NCBI GenBank assembly: GCA_013286045.1
Contig: JABDGM010000021.1
Span: forward strand, 1-50,574
From: Planctomycetota bacterium
GTDB lineage: Bacteria > Planctomycetota > Planctomycetia > Pirellulales > Lacipirellulaceae
Length of the DNA stretch: 50,574 nucleotides
Reading direction: 5' to 3'
Shown: positions 26,333 through 34,301 of the stretch, piece by piece
How the letters are laid out: every line of letters begins with the position of its first letter
Numbering within the stretch: the first letter of the stretch is position 1
Program-made: the position numbers and the translations under genes
Notes under the pieces: model-generated
The model's database searches: none
What the model was told of the DNA's origin: nothing
Seen by the model: the letters and a program-made list of their open reading frames with translations, nothing else

Positions 26333-29194
26333 ATGCGGGCGTTTGCCGCTCTCCGCCGATTGATTTTCATAGGCGTATTCGCTCATGCTGCCGTTGCGGC
26401 GGCGCAAAGCGAATCGCTGCATTCGCAAATCGACAAAATGCTGCTGCCGGTCACGGGCGTGGAGCCGGCCGCGGCATCGGACGCGGAATTCTTACGACGG
26501 GTGTCGCTCGATTTGATCGGGATGCCGCCAACGGCGGATGAGGCGCGGGCGTTTCTCAAAGATGCCACCGCCGACAAGCGCGTGCAGCTCGTCGATCGGT
26601 TGCTTCGCTCGCCCCATTTCGTGCGGCGGTTTGCGGAAGCGCTCGATATCATGCTGATGGAGCGCCGGCCGAACACGAATGTTACTGCGGACGAATGGCA
26701 GACGTGGTTGGTCAAATCGGTGCGAGAGAACAAACCTTGGAATGAATTGGCCAAGGAGATTCTGCTGTCGGACGGTGCGGATCCAGCGAAGCGGGCACCG
26801 GCGCGCTTTGCACTTGATCGCGGGTCGGACCCGAATATGTTAACGCGCGACATTGGGCGCGTGTTCTTTGGGCGCGATATGCAGTGTGCGCAGTGTCACG
26901 ACCATCCGCTGGTGGGCGATTATCTGCAGTCGGATTACCAAGGGTTGTTTGCGTTTCTGCAGCCTACTTACGCGATCACGACAAAGGTCGGCGACAAACC
27001 AACGGTAATGGAGGCTGAGCACGCGGGCGGGAACGTGTCGTTCCAATCGGTGTTCTTGCACATCCCGCGGCGTACGGCGGCGAGGGTTCCGGACGGGACG
27101 ATGATCGATGAGCCGTTTTATTTGCCGGGTGAGGAGTACCAAGTAGCGCCTGGCGACAATGTGAAATCGATACCTAAATTTAGTTACCGCGAAAAGCTCG
27201 CGGAATTGGCGACGAATGGGTCGAACGAGGCGTTCAATCGAAACATTGCGAATCGTTTGTGGGCGTTTATGTTCGGCAGAGGATTGGTGCATCCCGTCGA
27301 TTGGCAGAATCCGGAGAATCCGCCGTCCAATCCTGAGTTGTTGAAGTTGCTGTCGACGCAAATCGCTGCGATGAAGTTCGATATGCGTGCATTCTTGCGT
27401 GAGTTGGCGCTTACGAAGGCGTATCAACGCTCGTTCACGCCGCCGGCGGATGTGGCTTCGCTGGCCGAGAAGGCAGGGCAAGAAGTCAAACGATTGGAAG
27501 ACGAGCGAGGGCTGTTGGCGAAGGCCAATGATGAATCGGACGCTGCGTATAAGAAGGCGGCGGACGCCTGGGAAAAAGCGGAGGCAGCCGCGTTACCGGT
27601 GGCCGGCGAGCTGGATGCGGCGAAATCGAAGTACGCGGATGCGAAGAAGAAAGCGGATGACGCTGCAAAGGCAGCGGCGGATGCTACTTCGCAGTTGCAG
27701 GCGAAGAAAACGGCAATGGGATCGGTGCAACAGGCGGCTACGGCGGCACAGGAGGCGGTGAAGGTGCTTCCGGCGGATAAAGAACTGGCGGACGCGGCTC
27801 AGAAATTTGTGGCGCGAGCGCAGCAGTTGGTTACCGAGGCGGCGGCACTTGCGAAGACGGCGGATGAAAAGAACGCGGCCGTCGCGCCAACTGCGGATGA
27901 ATGGAACAAGACGAAGCCGCCGGTCGAAACGGCGTTGCAAAAAGTTACGCCGCTCACGACGACGTTGAAAGATGCCGAAAAGGCAATGCTGGCTGCGCGG
28001 GAGAAAGCGGAGTTTGATAAAGAGCGGCTGGCCGCGATGGATCGGCGATTGAAGACAGCGAAGACGGTGGCGGCGCTTCCCGAGATGAAAAACGCACTCG
28101 CGGCTGCGACCGAGGCAATGCCAGGGCGCGAAGCTGCGGCCGCGGCAGCGCAAAAAGCGCTGACGGACTTTGCGCCGCAGGCGGCGGTTCAAGAGGCTAC
28201 GAGCAAGGCGCTCGCGGAGGCTTCCGCGGGAGCCGCTAAGAACGAGCAAGCGGCTCGGGCGGAACTGGTCCAACATGCGGCAACGGTCGAAGCGATCGTG
28301 GCGGCATCGAAGACGTTGGAAAATGCGCAGAAAGCCACGCCCGAGAATGGTATTCTTACCGACTCGATTGCGAAGTTGCACGAAAGCCTGACACGGGCCC
28401 AAGCTGCGGTGGGTGAATCGCAGAAAAAGGTTGAGGCGACGGCATCCGCTCATAGCGCGGCCGATCAGGCGTTTGTCGCGGGGCAGGAGACGCTCGCCGG
28501 TGTGTTGGCGGAGCGGGCGCGTCGCGAAAAAGGGTTGGTAGCGGCAAACGAAGCGCTCGCAGCAGCGAAGGCAGACGTCGCGGCGAAGCAAGCGGCGCTA
28601 ACGTCGTCGGGTTCGGAGTTAAACGATCGCTGGACGAATGATTTTACGATCGCATCGCTCAAGCCGTTGACGCCGGAGCAGATGTGTTGGAGCGTGTTTC
28701 GCGCGACCGGGGTGTACGATCGCTATTGGATGACCGAAGTTGCTGAATTGGATAAGGCGAAACCGTTGACTGAGGAACAGAAAAAGGATGCGGGCCAGAT
28801 TGCCTCGCGCGAGGTCGATCTGGAGCAACGGACTTTCGACAAACTGAAGGGGAACATTGGGACGTTCGTTGCGTTTTACGGAGCCGCAGCGGGCCAGCCG
28901 CAGGGTGATTTTTTTGCCACGGCGGATCAGGCGCTGTTCGCAGCGAACGCGGGCCCGATTAATAGCTGGGTAGCGCCAGCTGGCGGAAACGTTACCGAGG
29001 GCGTCGCGAAGCAGGACGATCCTGGAGTTGCTGCGGAACAACTGTATTTAACGGTACTGACTCGCATGCCGACGGATGGCGAACGGGCGGATGTCGCGAA
29101 CTATTTGAAGGACCGGGCAAAGGACAAGGCGGTGGCCGCGCAGGAATTGGTGTGGGCACTTTTGAATTCGGCGGAATTTCGATTCAATCACTAG
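26333..29194 (+). CDS. DUF1549/DUF1553 protein with CxxCH and a long coiled-coil insertion
   Basis: A 953-residue protein. Residues 1-25 are a signal peptide. DUF1549 covers about 28-240 (EFLRRVSLDLIGMPPTADEA) and contains Q184-C-A-Q-C-H189, a c-type heme-like CxxCH. DUF1553 starts near 280 (FSYREKLAELAT, NRLWAFMFGRGLVHPVDWQNP). It is then interrupted by about 385 residues (375-760) of Ala/Lys/Glu-rich coiled coil with no Pro-rich breaks, and resumes with LKPLTPEQMCWSVFRATGVYDRYW to a typical end, LLNSAEFRFNH. These families abound in planctomycetes with DUF1501 partners, as here 116 bases downstream. Their function is not established; surface cytochrome-like or export roles have been proposed. 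A minus-strand Arg-rich open frame over the coil is a shadow. Confidence 0.88.
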   Translation: MRAFAALRRLIFIGVFAHAAVAAAQSESLHSQIDKMLLPVTGVEPAAASDAEFLRRVSLDLIGMPPTADEARAFLKDATADKRVQLVDRLLRSPHFVRRFAEALDIMLMERRPNTNVTADEWQTWLVKSVRENKPWNELAKEILLSDGADPAKRAPARFALDRGSDPNMLTRDIGRVFFGRDMQCAQCHDHPLVGDYLQSDYQGLFAFLQPTYAITTKVGDKPTVMEAEHAGGNVSFQSVFLHIPRRTAARVPDGTMIDEPFYLPGEEYQVAPGDNVKSIPKFSYREKLAELATNGSNEAFNRNIANRLWAFMFGRGLVHPVDWQNPENPPSNPELLKLLSTQIAAMKFDMRAFLRELALTKAYQRSFTPPADVASLAEKAGQEVKRLEDERGLLAKANDESDAAYKKAADAWEKAEAAALPVAGELDAAKSKYADAKKKADDAAKAAADATSQLQAKKTAMGSVQQAATAAQEAVKVLPADKELADAAQKFVARAQQLVTEAAALAKTADEKNAAVAPTADEWNKTKPPVETALQKVTPLTTTLKDAEKAMLAAREKAEFDKERLAAMDRRLKTAKTVAALPEMKNALAAATEAMPGREAAAAAAQKALTDFAPQAAVQEATSKALAEASAGAAKNEQAARAELVQHAATVEAIVAASKTLENAQKATPENGILTDSIAKLHESLTRAQAAVGESQKKVEATASAHSAADQAFVAGQETLAGVLAERARREKGLVAANEALAAAKADVAAKQAALTSSGSELNDRWTNDFTIASLKPLTPEQMCWSVFRATGVYDRYWMTEVAELDKAKPLTEEQKKDAGQIASREVDLEQRTFDKLKGNIGTFVAFYGAAAGQPQGDFFATADQALFAANAGPINSWVAPAGGNVTEGVAKQDDPGVAAEQLYLTVLTRMPTDGERADVANYLKDRAKDKAVAAQELVWALLNSAEFRFNH

Positions 29195-29220
29195 AAGCAG
29201 TTTCAAAACCGGTTGTAGCT

Positions 29221-29266
29221 GGCCTCTATGAGGCCGGACTCTCAAGTTGCCGGGGTCACAGACCCC
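29221..29266. repeat. Two tandem palindromic hairpins between operon genes
   Basis: GGCCTC-TAT-GAGGCC (29221-29235) and GGGGTC-ACA-GACCCC (29252-29266) are perfect 6-bp stems with 3-base loops, 16 bases apart, in the 116-base gap between the DUF1549 and DUF1501 genes. The 3-base-loop design resembles the repeat near tgt. No T-tract follows. It could be a REP-like unit or an RNA-stability element within the operon. Confidence 0.6.
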
Positions 29267-29310
29267 AGCCACAGTTTTGTAATCAATACAGCTAATCGGA
29301 GAAGAATGCC

Positions 29311-30603
29311 ATGGATGCACGATATGCTTGCCACTCTCCGGAGCATGTGATCGCACGACGGCAGTTTCTCGGGTCGCTGGCGGCACTTGGCGCGGGCACT
29401 ATGGTCGGCGGGCTCGGCGCATTCGCGGCGCCGGCGGTGGCCGATCAGTTGAAATCCGATCAAAAGCGGATTGTGGTGTTCAACATGGCCGGCGGGTTGA
29501 GTCAGTTGGAGAGCTGGGACCCGAAACCCGGCGCAGCGACGGGTGGGCCGTTTCGCGCGATTCCCACTTCGGTGCCGGGAATTCAAATCAGCGAGCTGTT
29601 GCCCGAGACCGCGAAGCAGATGCACCATTTGTGCTTAGTTCGCGGCGTGAACACGAGTGAAGACGATCATGGCAAGGGCGCCTATTTGATGTTTCATGGG
29701 CGGCGAGAAAATCCCGCTGCCGAATATCCGCAAATTGGAGCTGCCGCGGCGAAGGCTCTAGCGCCGGCCGACAGCCCGTTGCCGGGTTACGTACTCATTA
29801 CTCCCGGCGGTGCGGGCGGGCGTGGGAACGACTCGGCGTACTTGGGGCCGAAGTATGCGAGCGTGCAATTGGGCAATGGCAAGCCACCGCAGAACACGGA
29901 ACGTCCGCAAAATGTTTCGGAGACGTCGGAGGCGGCGCGGCAGAATTTTCGGCGTCATATCAATGACGAATTTCTCAGCCGGCGACGGACGGCAATTACC
30001 GAGGCTTTCACTTATTCGTTTGAGCAGGCCGAACAATTGATGCGGCAGCGCGATGTCTTTGATGTGTCCAAGGAGCCTGCGAAAGACACCGATCGATATG
30101 GCAAGCATGATTTCGGCCGGCATTGCTTGCTCGCGCGACGATTGTTGGAGAAAGGCATTACGTGCGTGCAGCTGACGCACACGAATTACGACACGCATAA
30201 CGAGAACTTCAACTTTCATATCGAGCAGCTCGGCGAGTTCGATCGTTCGTTTGCGTCCTTCGTTGCGGATTTGGCGGATCGCGGAATGCTGGACAGCACG
30301 CTGATTGTGGTGCTGTCGGAATTTGGCCGGACGCCGGGGATCAATCAGCATCTTGGCCGCGACCATTGGTCGAAATCGTGGTCGATTTGCATGGGTGGGT
30401 GCCGCATTCCGCGCGGGCATGCGTATGGAAAAACGAATGACGATGGCACGGCGGTCGTGGACGGGCAAGTTGATCATGGGGCTTTGTTCCACACGTACTT
30501 CGAGGCCATGGGGGTCGATTCAACAGGTTCGTTCGTGGTGGATGGCCGTAAGATGCCGATTGCCGATCCGGCCGCTTCGGCGGTGTCGGAATTACTGACG
30601 TAA
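29311..30603 (+). CDS. DUF1501 protein with twin-arginine-type signal
   Basis: A 430-residue protein of the DUF1501 family (alkaline-phosphatase-like fold, related to sulfatases). The N-terminus has ARRQFLGSLAALGAGTMVGG, an R16-R17 twin-arginine-like signal followed by a hydrophobic stretch. The family motifs are IVVFNMAGGLSQLESWDPKP, the GVNTSEDDHGKGAYLMFHGR segment (shown in part elsewhere as EDDHGKGAYLMFHGR), ITPGGAGGRGNDSAYLG, and near the end VVLSEFGRTPGINQ and GRDHWSKSW. GGAGAAG precedes the ATG. It follows the DUF1549/1553 gene and precedes a WD40 gene by 12 bases, the standard planctomycete pairing. The substrate is unknown. Confidence 0.9.
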   Translation: MDARYACHSPEHVIARRQFLGSLAALGAGTMVGGLGAFAAPAVADQLKSDQKRIVVFNMAGGLSQLESWDPKPGAATGGPFRAIPTSVPGIQISELLPETAKQMHHLCLVRGVNTSEDDHGKGAYLMFHGRRENPAAEYPQIGAAAAKALAPADSPLPGYVLITPGGAGGRGNDSAYLGPKYASVQLGNGKPPQNTERPQNVSETSEAARQNFRRHINDEFLSRRRTAITEAFTYSFEQAEQLMRQRDVFDVSKEPAKDTDRYGKHDFGRHCLLARRLLEKGITCVQLTHTNYDTHNENFNFHIEQLGEFDRSFASFVADLADRGMLDSTLIVVLSEFGRTPGINQHLGRDHWSKSWSICMGGCRIPRGHAYGKTNDDGTAVVDGQVDHGALFHTYFEAMGVDSTGSFVVDGRKMPIADPAASAVSELLT

Positions 30604-30615
30604 GGGAGATTTGGC

Positions 30616-31623
30616 GTGGCGACGACGGCACTCGATCCGAAACAGGCGAACATAGTATCGCAATGGGCGTACGAGCGGCCGCTGCTGGCGTGCCGTTTCG
30701 ATCCCGCGGGAAAGTTTGTGTTTTGCGGCGCGGAGAATGCGAACCTGGTGCGCTTTAATTTGGCGGATGGCAAGCCGACGAATTTTGCGGGCGGACACGA
30801 TACGTGGGTGCAAGCGATTGGTTTTTCGAAGGACGGGGCGCAGGTTGTCAGCGGCGGGTGCGACGGCAAGCTTAGTTGGTGGGACACGGCAGCGGCCGAG
30901 GCGAAGCCGATTCGTTCAATTGCAGCCCACGCTGGTTGGGTGCGAACGTTGGACGTGAGTCCGGATGGCGCGCTGCTGGCGACTGGCGGCAACGACAACA
31001 TGATGCGGCTGTGGAACATGGCGGACGGCAAGCTGGTGCGCGAAATGGCGGGGCACGAGCGGCATGTATACAGCGTGCTGTTTCATCCGTCGGGGCAGTT
31101 CTTGCTGAGCGGCGATTTGATGGGGGAGCTCAAGCAGTGGGAGGTTGCGACGGGTAAGCCGGTGCATTCCTTTGATGCGAAGGCGCTACACACTTACGAA
31201 GGCGGCCAGCGCGTCGATTACGGCGGCGTGCGAGCTCAAGCTTTGAGCGCGGACAATAAACTGCTCGCTGCGGGCGGGTTGTACAAGGCGACGAATCCTT
31301 TGGGGGCGGTCAATGAGCCGCTGGTTTTGCTGTTCGATTGGGAATCGCAAAAGGTGTCGAAACAGCAAACGATCGATGGCATTACTGGCGGATCGATCTC
31401 GCGGCTGCGGTGGTTGGGCGATGGGTCGCTAATGGCGTCGTGCGGCGGGGTATCGGGCGGATTTTTACTTTTTTGGAAACCGGACGCCGAGAAGGCTTAT
31501 CACAAGCTTCCCTTTCCCGCATTGGCGCGCGATATGGATTTGCATCCGGATGGGTTGCAAGTTGCCACAGCCCACGCGGATAAGCAGCTTCGTATCACAC
31601 GGCTGGCGGCGAAGCCGACGTAA
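30616..31623 (+). CDS. WD40-repeat beta-propeller protein
   Basis: A 335-residue protein starting at GTG 30616 with GGGAG 7 bases upstream. It has about seven WD40-type blades, for example HDTWVQAIGFSKDGAQVVSG, HAGWVRTLDVSPDGALLATG, and HERHVYSVLFHPSGQFLLSG, several ending in W-D/W-N/W-E (DGKLSWWDT, DNMMRLWNM, MGELKQWEV). No signal peptide or membrane segment is visible, so it probably stays in the cytoplasm unless carried out with its partner. It is the third gene of the DUF1549/1553-DUF1501-WD40 operon, with a 12-base gap. WD40 proteins usually scaffold other proteins; an interaction with the DUF1501 protein is plausible inference. Confidence 0.88.
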   Translation: MATTALDPKQANIVSQWAYERPLLACRFDPAGKFVFCGAENANLVRFNLADGKPTNFAGGHDTWVQAIGFSKDGAQVVSGGCDGKLSWWDTAAAEAKPIRSIAAHAGWVRTLDVSPDGALLATGGNDNMMRLWNMADGKLVREMAGHERHVYSVLFHPSGQFLLSGDLMGELKQWEVATGKPVHSFDAKALHTYEGGQRVDYGGVRAQALSADNKLLAAGGLYKATNPLGAVNEPLVLLFDWESQKVSKQQTIDGITGGSISRLRWLGDGSLMASCGGVSGGFLLFWKPDAEKAYHKLPFPALARDMDLHPDGLQVATAHADKQLRITRLAAKPT

Positions 31624-31725
31624 TGCTCGACGTTTTGCGCTTTTCCAGCATGATTTTCCGGTGCGAGAATCGCGTCGCTTCGCGATAACGGCTAAAATGA
31701 GCGACCCTTCTGTGGAGCTCATTTG

Positions 31726-32943
31726 ATGATTCAGAAAATGTTTGTTGCATGCCTGATGCTGGTTTGCGGCTCGGTGTTTGGGGAAGTCGACGAACAGCCG
31801 CTCAAGGTGAAAGTCGTTCAGGCGTTTCCGCAACTGAAGTGGCCAGATTCGCTGGTGGGTGCTGACGACGGCAAGCCGCGCGACCCACGGCCGCTGTTGC
31901 TCGAAGGGGCAGGGGACGGCACAAATCGGATTTTTGCCGGTAGCGAATACGGCGCCGTGCTGGTTTGGCCCAACAAGCCGGATGCGGACAAGATGGAGAC
32001 GTTTCTCGATATTCGCGAGCGGGTGCAGTACATCGACCAGCAGAACGAAGAAGGATTTCTGGGGTTGGCGTTTCATCCAAAGTTCAAGGAGAACGGCGAA
32101 TTCTTTGTGTACTATTCGCTGAAGCCGACGGAGGAGAATCCGCACATGACCGTCGTTTCGCGATTTCATGTGTCGAAGGATGATCCGAATCGTGCCGATC
32201 CGAACAGCGAGGAAATTCTGCTGCGGATCAAGCAACCGTATTGGAACCATAAGGGCGGAACGCTGGTATTCGGGCCGGACGGGTATCTGTACATCGCGCT
32301 TGGCGACGGTGGCGCTGCGAATGACCCACATGCTAACGGGCAGAATCTGAAGACGCTGTTGGCGAAGATTTTGCGGATCGACGTCGACCACAAGGACGAC
32401 GGCTTGGAGTATGCGATTCCGAAAGATAATCCATTTGCCAGTCGTAAGGATGCGCGTGGAGAAATTTGGGTTTATGGAATCCGCAACGTGTGGCGCATGG
32501 CGTTCGACCGCGGCACTGGCGAGTTGTGGGCGGGCGACGTTGGCCAGGACCTGTGGGAGGAGATCGATATCATTCGCCGCGGTGGGAATTACGGGTGGAA
32601 CGTGCGCGAGGCGAAGCACCCATTTGGGCCCAACGGCAGCGGACCACGAGCGGATCTCGTTGACCCGATTTGGGAATATAACCACAGCGTCGGGAAATCG
32701 ATTATTGGCGGCAGCGTGTATCGCGGGAAAGAAGTGCCCGAGCTTAATGGCGCCTACATTTATGCGGACTATGTGACCGGCCAAATTTGGGCACTCTGGT
32801 ACGATCGCGCCAAGAAGGAAGTGGTTGCGAACCGCACGATCCAACAGAAGGGACTGCCGATATTGTCGTTTGGCGAAGATGACGCAGGAGAGATTTACTT
32901 CCTGACGCAGGCCGGGGGCATCTACAAGTTTACTTCGCCGTGA
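31726..32943 (+). CDS. PQQ-type sugar (glucose/sorbosone) dehydrogenase, secreted
   Basis: A 405-residue secreted protein. I start it at ATG 31726 (MIQKMFVACLMLVCGSVFG), not the adjacent TTG. The signal peptide ends near residue 20. The six-bladed soluble GDH/sorbosone-dehydrogenase propeller is clear: EEGFLGLAFHPKFKENGEFF, WNHKGGTLVFGPDGYLYIALGDGGAANDP (in part), LLAKILRIDVD, WVYGIRNVWRMAFDRGTGELW, GDVGQDLWEEIDII, and GGNYGWNVREA. Family members oxidise sugars with PQQ in the periplasm. No PQQ synthesis genes are here. It follows the WD40 gene by 102 bases. Its 3' end overlaps the minus-strand Cys-rich gene by 22 bases. The large antisense frame 31465-33060 is a shadow. Confidence 0.9.
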   Translation: MIQKMFVACLMLVCGSVFGEVDEQPLKVKVVQAFPQLKWPDSLVGADDGKPRDPRPLLLEGAGDGTNRIFAGSEYGAVLVWPNKPDADKMETFLDIRERVQYIDQQNEEGFLGLAFHPKFKENGEFFVYYSLKPTEENPHMTVVSRFHVSKDDPNRADPNSEEILLRIKQPYWNHKGGTLVFGPDGYLYIALGDGGAANDPHANGQNLKTLLAKILRIDVDHKDDGLEYAIPKDNPFASRKDARGEIWVYGIRNVWRMAFDRGTGELWAGDVGQDLWEEIDIIRRGGNYGWNVREAKHPFGPNGSGPRADLVDPIWEYNHSVGKSIIGGSVYRGKEVPELNGAYIYADYVTGQIWALWYDRAKKEVVANRTIQQKGLPILSFGEDDAGEIYFLTQAGGIYKFTSP

Positions 32944-33353
32944 GTTGCGCGAGTCGGAGGCTGGTCGGCGGCCACCGATGTTTTGAGGAACGGCAGGAAG
33001 GGAGGCGCTTGATCGGCGAGGGTTGCCTCGAGGCGTTCTGTGCAATCGCAGTCGCTGCATGCCCAGGATTCAGAGCCGTTCTCGTCGCGACAGTTTTTTC
33101 GCGCGTGGGCGTCTTGGATTCTGACGAGATCGAAATACTCTTCCCAATAAAGACGTTCTTCTTCCAGCGGGGTGTTGCAGTAGCAGACTTCGACCCACCG
33201 TGCGGTTCCATCGTCAAATAGCCGCGCGTCGCACATGTTGCGAAGATATTCACCGCCGGCGATCGAGCCAGCACCGAGCGTCCCGCACTCGATGGCCTTC
33301 AGCAGAGCTGGTTCTTTGCCTGGTTTCACTCGAGCGCGCACTAGATATCGCAT
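32922..33353 (-). CDS. Small conserved Cys-rich protein of unknown function
   Basis: A 143-residue protein with ATG at 33353. I recall closely similar proteins in planctomycetes and cyanobacteria but cannot give a function. The N-terminal half MRYLVRARVKPGKEPALLKA looks like a ferredoxin-like alpha/beta stress-barrel type fold. YWEEYFDLVRIQDAHARKNC leads into a Cys cluster, C-R-D-x9-C-x2-C-x-C (WACSDCDCTERLEA), with five Cys in about 20 residues, suggestive of a metal site. The last 30 residues are hydrophilic and variable. It overlaps the 3' end of the sugar dehydrogenase gene by 22 bases, convergently. Confidence 0.7.
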   Translation of the reverse strand: MRYLVRARVKPGKEPALLKAIECGTLGAGSIAGGEYLRNMCDARLFDDGTARWVEVCYCNTPLEEERLYWEEYFDLVRIQDAHARKNCRDENGSESWACSDCDCTERLEATLADQAPPFLPFLKTSVAADQPPTRATHGEVNL

Positions 33354-33434
33354 GCTGTAATTCTCGCTCGGGGCCGTAGGAAATCAAGTTGAGCGGGCGG
33401 AGTAGCTCGTGTGAGCGCGCGACCAGTTGTCATT

Positions 33435-33443
33435 TGATATAAT
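33435..33443 (+). promoter_or_regulatory. Extended -10 promoter for the PhyH-like gene
   Basis: TGATATAAT is a TGn plus perfect TATAAT (33438-33443), ending 35 bases before the ATG at 33479. No -35 box is visible, as is usual for extended -10 promoters. Confidence 0.5.
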
Positions 33444-33478
33444 CGGGGCCAAGCTGATTTCAAAAACAGGTGTGGGCG

Positions 33479-34300
33479 ATGCCAGCAACGAACCCTATCG
33501 ATGCTCACTATCCGCTTGAGTCGAACGCAATTCAGCGTTTTCGAGACGACGGATTCATCCGGCTGCCGAATGTGCTCGGCGCGGATGTTCTTGACGAAAT
33601 CGCGCCTGAAATCACACGGATGGTGGACGACGGGAACCGTTTGAAAGACATTCCGTTGAGTGAACGCACACTCTATGACCAAGCGTTTATTCAAGTCATG
33701 AATCTTTGGACGCGGAGCGAGCAAATGCGAGCGTTCGCTTTCGACAAGCGGCTCGCGCGGATTGCGGCGGAGCTAATGGGGACGCGCGGCGTACGGATGT
33801 GGCACGATCAGGCGTTGTATAAGGAGCCGTCGGGCAGTTTCACCCCTTGGCATGTAGACCAGCAGTATTGGCCCATGTCGAACTCGAATTCGGTGACGGC
33901 TTGGATTCCGTTGCAAGCGGTGCCGCTGGAAATGGGGCCGCTTTGCTTTGGCCGTGGAAGTCATCGGAAAAGGATCGGGCGTAATTTGGAGATTAGCGCG
34001 GAAAGCGAGCGAGAAATCGGCGATGCGGTTCGCAAGGAAAAGATCGACGAGGTGCAAGAGCCGTACGCGTGTGGAGATGTAAGCTTCCACCTTGGGTGGA
34101 CGCTTCATCGGGCGTGTCCGAATACGACGTTGAAGCCGCGCCGGGTGTTCACGATCATTTATATGGACATCGATATGCGACTGGCGCCGCCGAAGAACAA
34201 GAATCAACAGGCCGACTGGGACGCCTGGACGCCGAGCACTCAAATCGGCGAAATCATGAATGACCGGCTGAACCCGATACTTTACGAGCGGGAAGCGTAA
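33479..34300 (+). CDS. Phytanoyl-CoA dioxygenase (PhyH) family Fe(II)/2-oxoglutarate enzyme
   Basis: A 273-residue cytoplasmic protein from ATG 33479 (MPATNP); a GTG three codons upstream is also possible. The start FRDDGFIRLPNVLGADVLDE is typical of PhyH. The iron facial triad is His125-x-Asp127 (WHVDQQYW) and His210 (GWTLHRACPN), with Arg221 or Arg222 (KPRRVFTIIY) as likely 2-oxoglutarate ligand. ALYKEPSGSFTPWHVDQQYW and AWIPLQAVPLEMGPLCFGRGSH (in parts) fit the core. Members hydroxylate varied lipids, amino acids and natural products, so the substrate is open. The gene has its own promoter and converges on the next gene with a 1-base gap. Confidence 0.88.
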   Translation: MPATNPIDAHYPLESNAIQRFRDDGFIRLPNVLGADVLDEIAPEITRMVDDGNRLKDIPLSERTLYDQAFIQVMNLWTRSEQMRAFAFDKRLARIAAELMGTRGVRMWHDQALYKEPSGSFTPWHVDQQYWPMSNSNSVTAWIPLQAVPLEMGPLCFGRGSHRKRIGRNLEISAESEREIGDAVRKEKIDEVQEPYACGDVSFHLGWTLHRACPNTTLKPRRVFTIIYMDIDMRLAPPKNKNQQADWDAWTPSTQIGEIMNDRLNPILYEREA

Positions 34301-34301
34301 G

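Noticed and set aside
27593-28591. 332-codon Arg/Leu-rich minus-strand frame
   Set aside because: It is a shadow of the Ala/Lys-rich coiled coil of the DUF1549/1553 gene; the Arg/Leu bias follows from the codons on the other strand.
31465-33060. 531-codon minus-strand open frame
   Set aside because: It runs antisense through the WD40 3' end and the whole sugar dehydrogenase gene, is Arg/Pro/His-rich with no coherent domain, while the plus-strand genes have clear family motifs.
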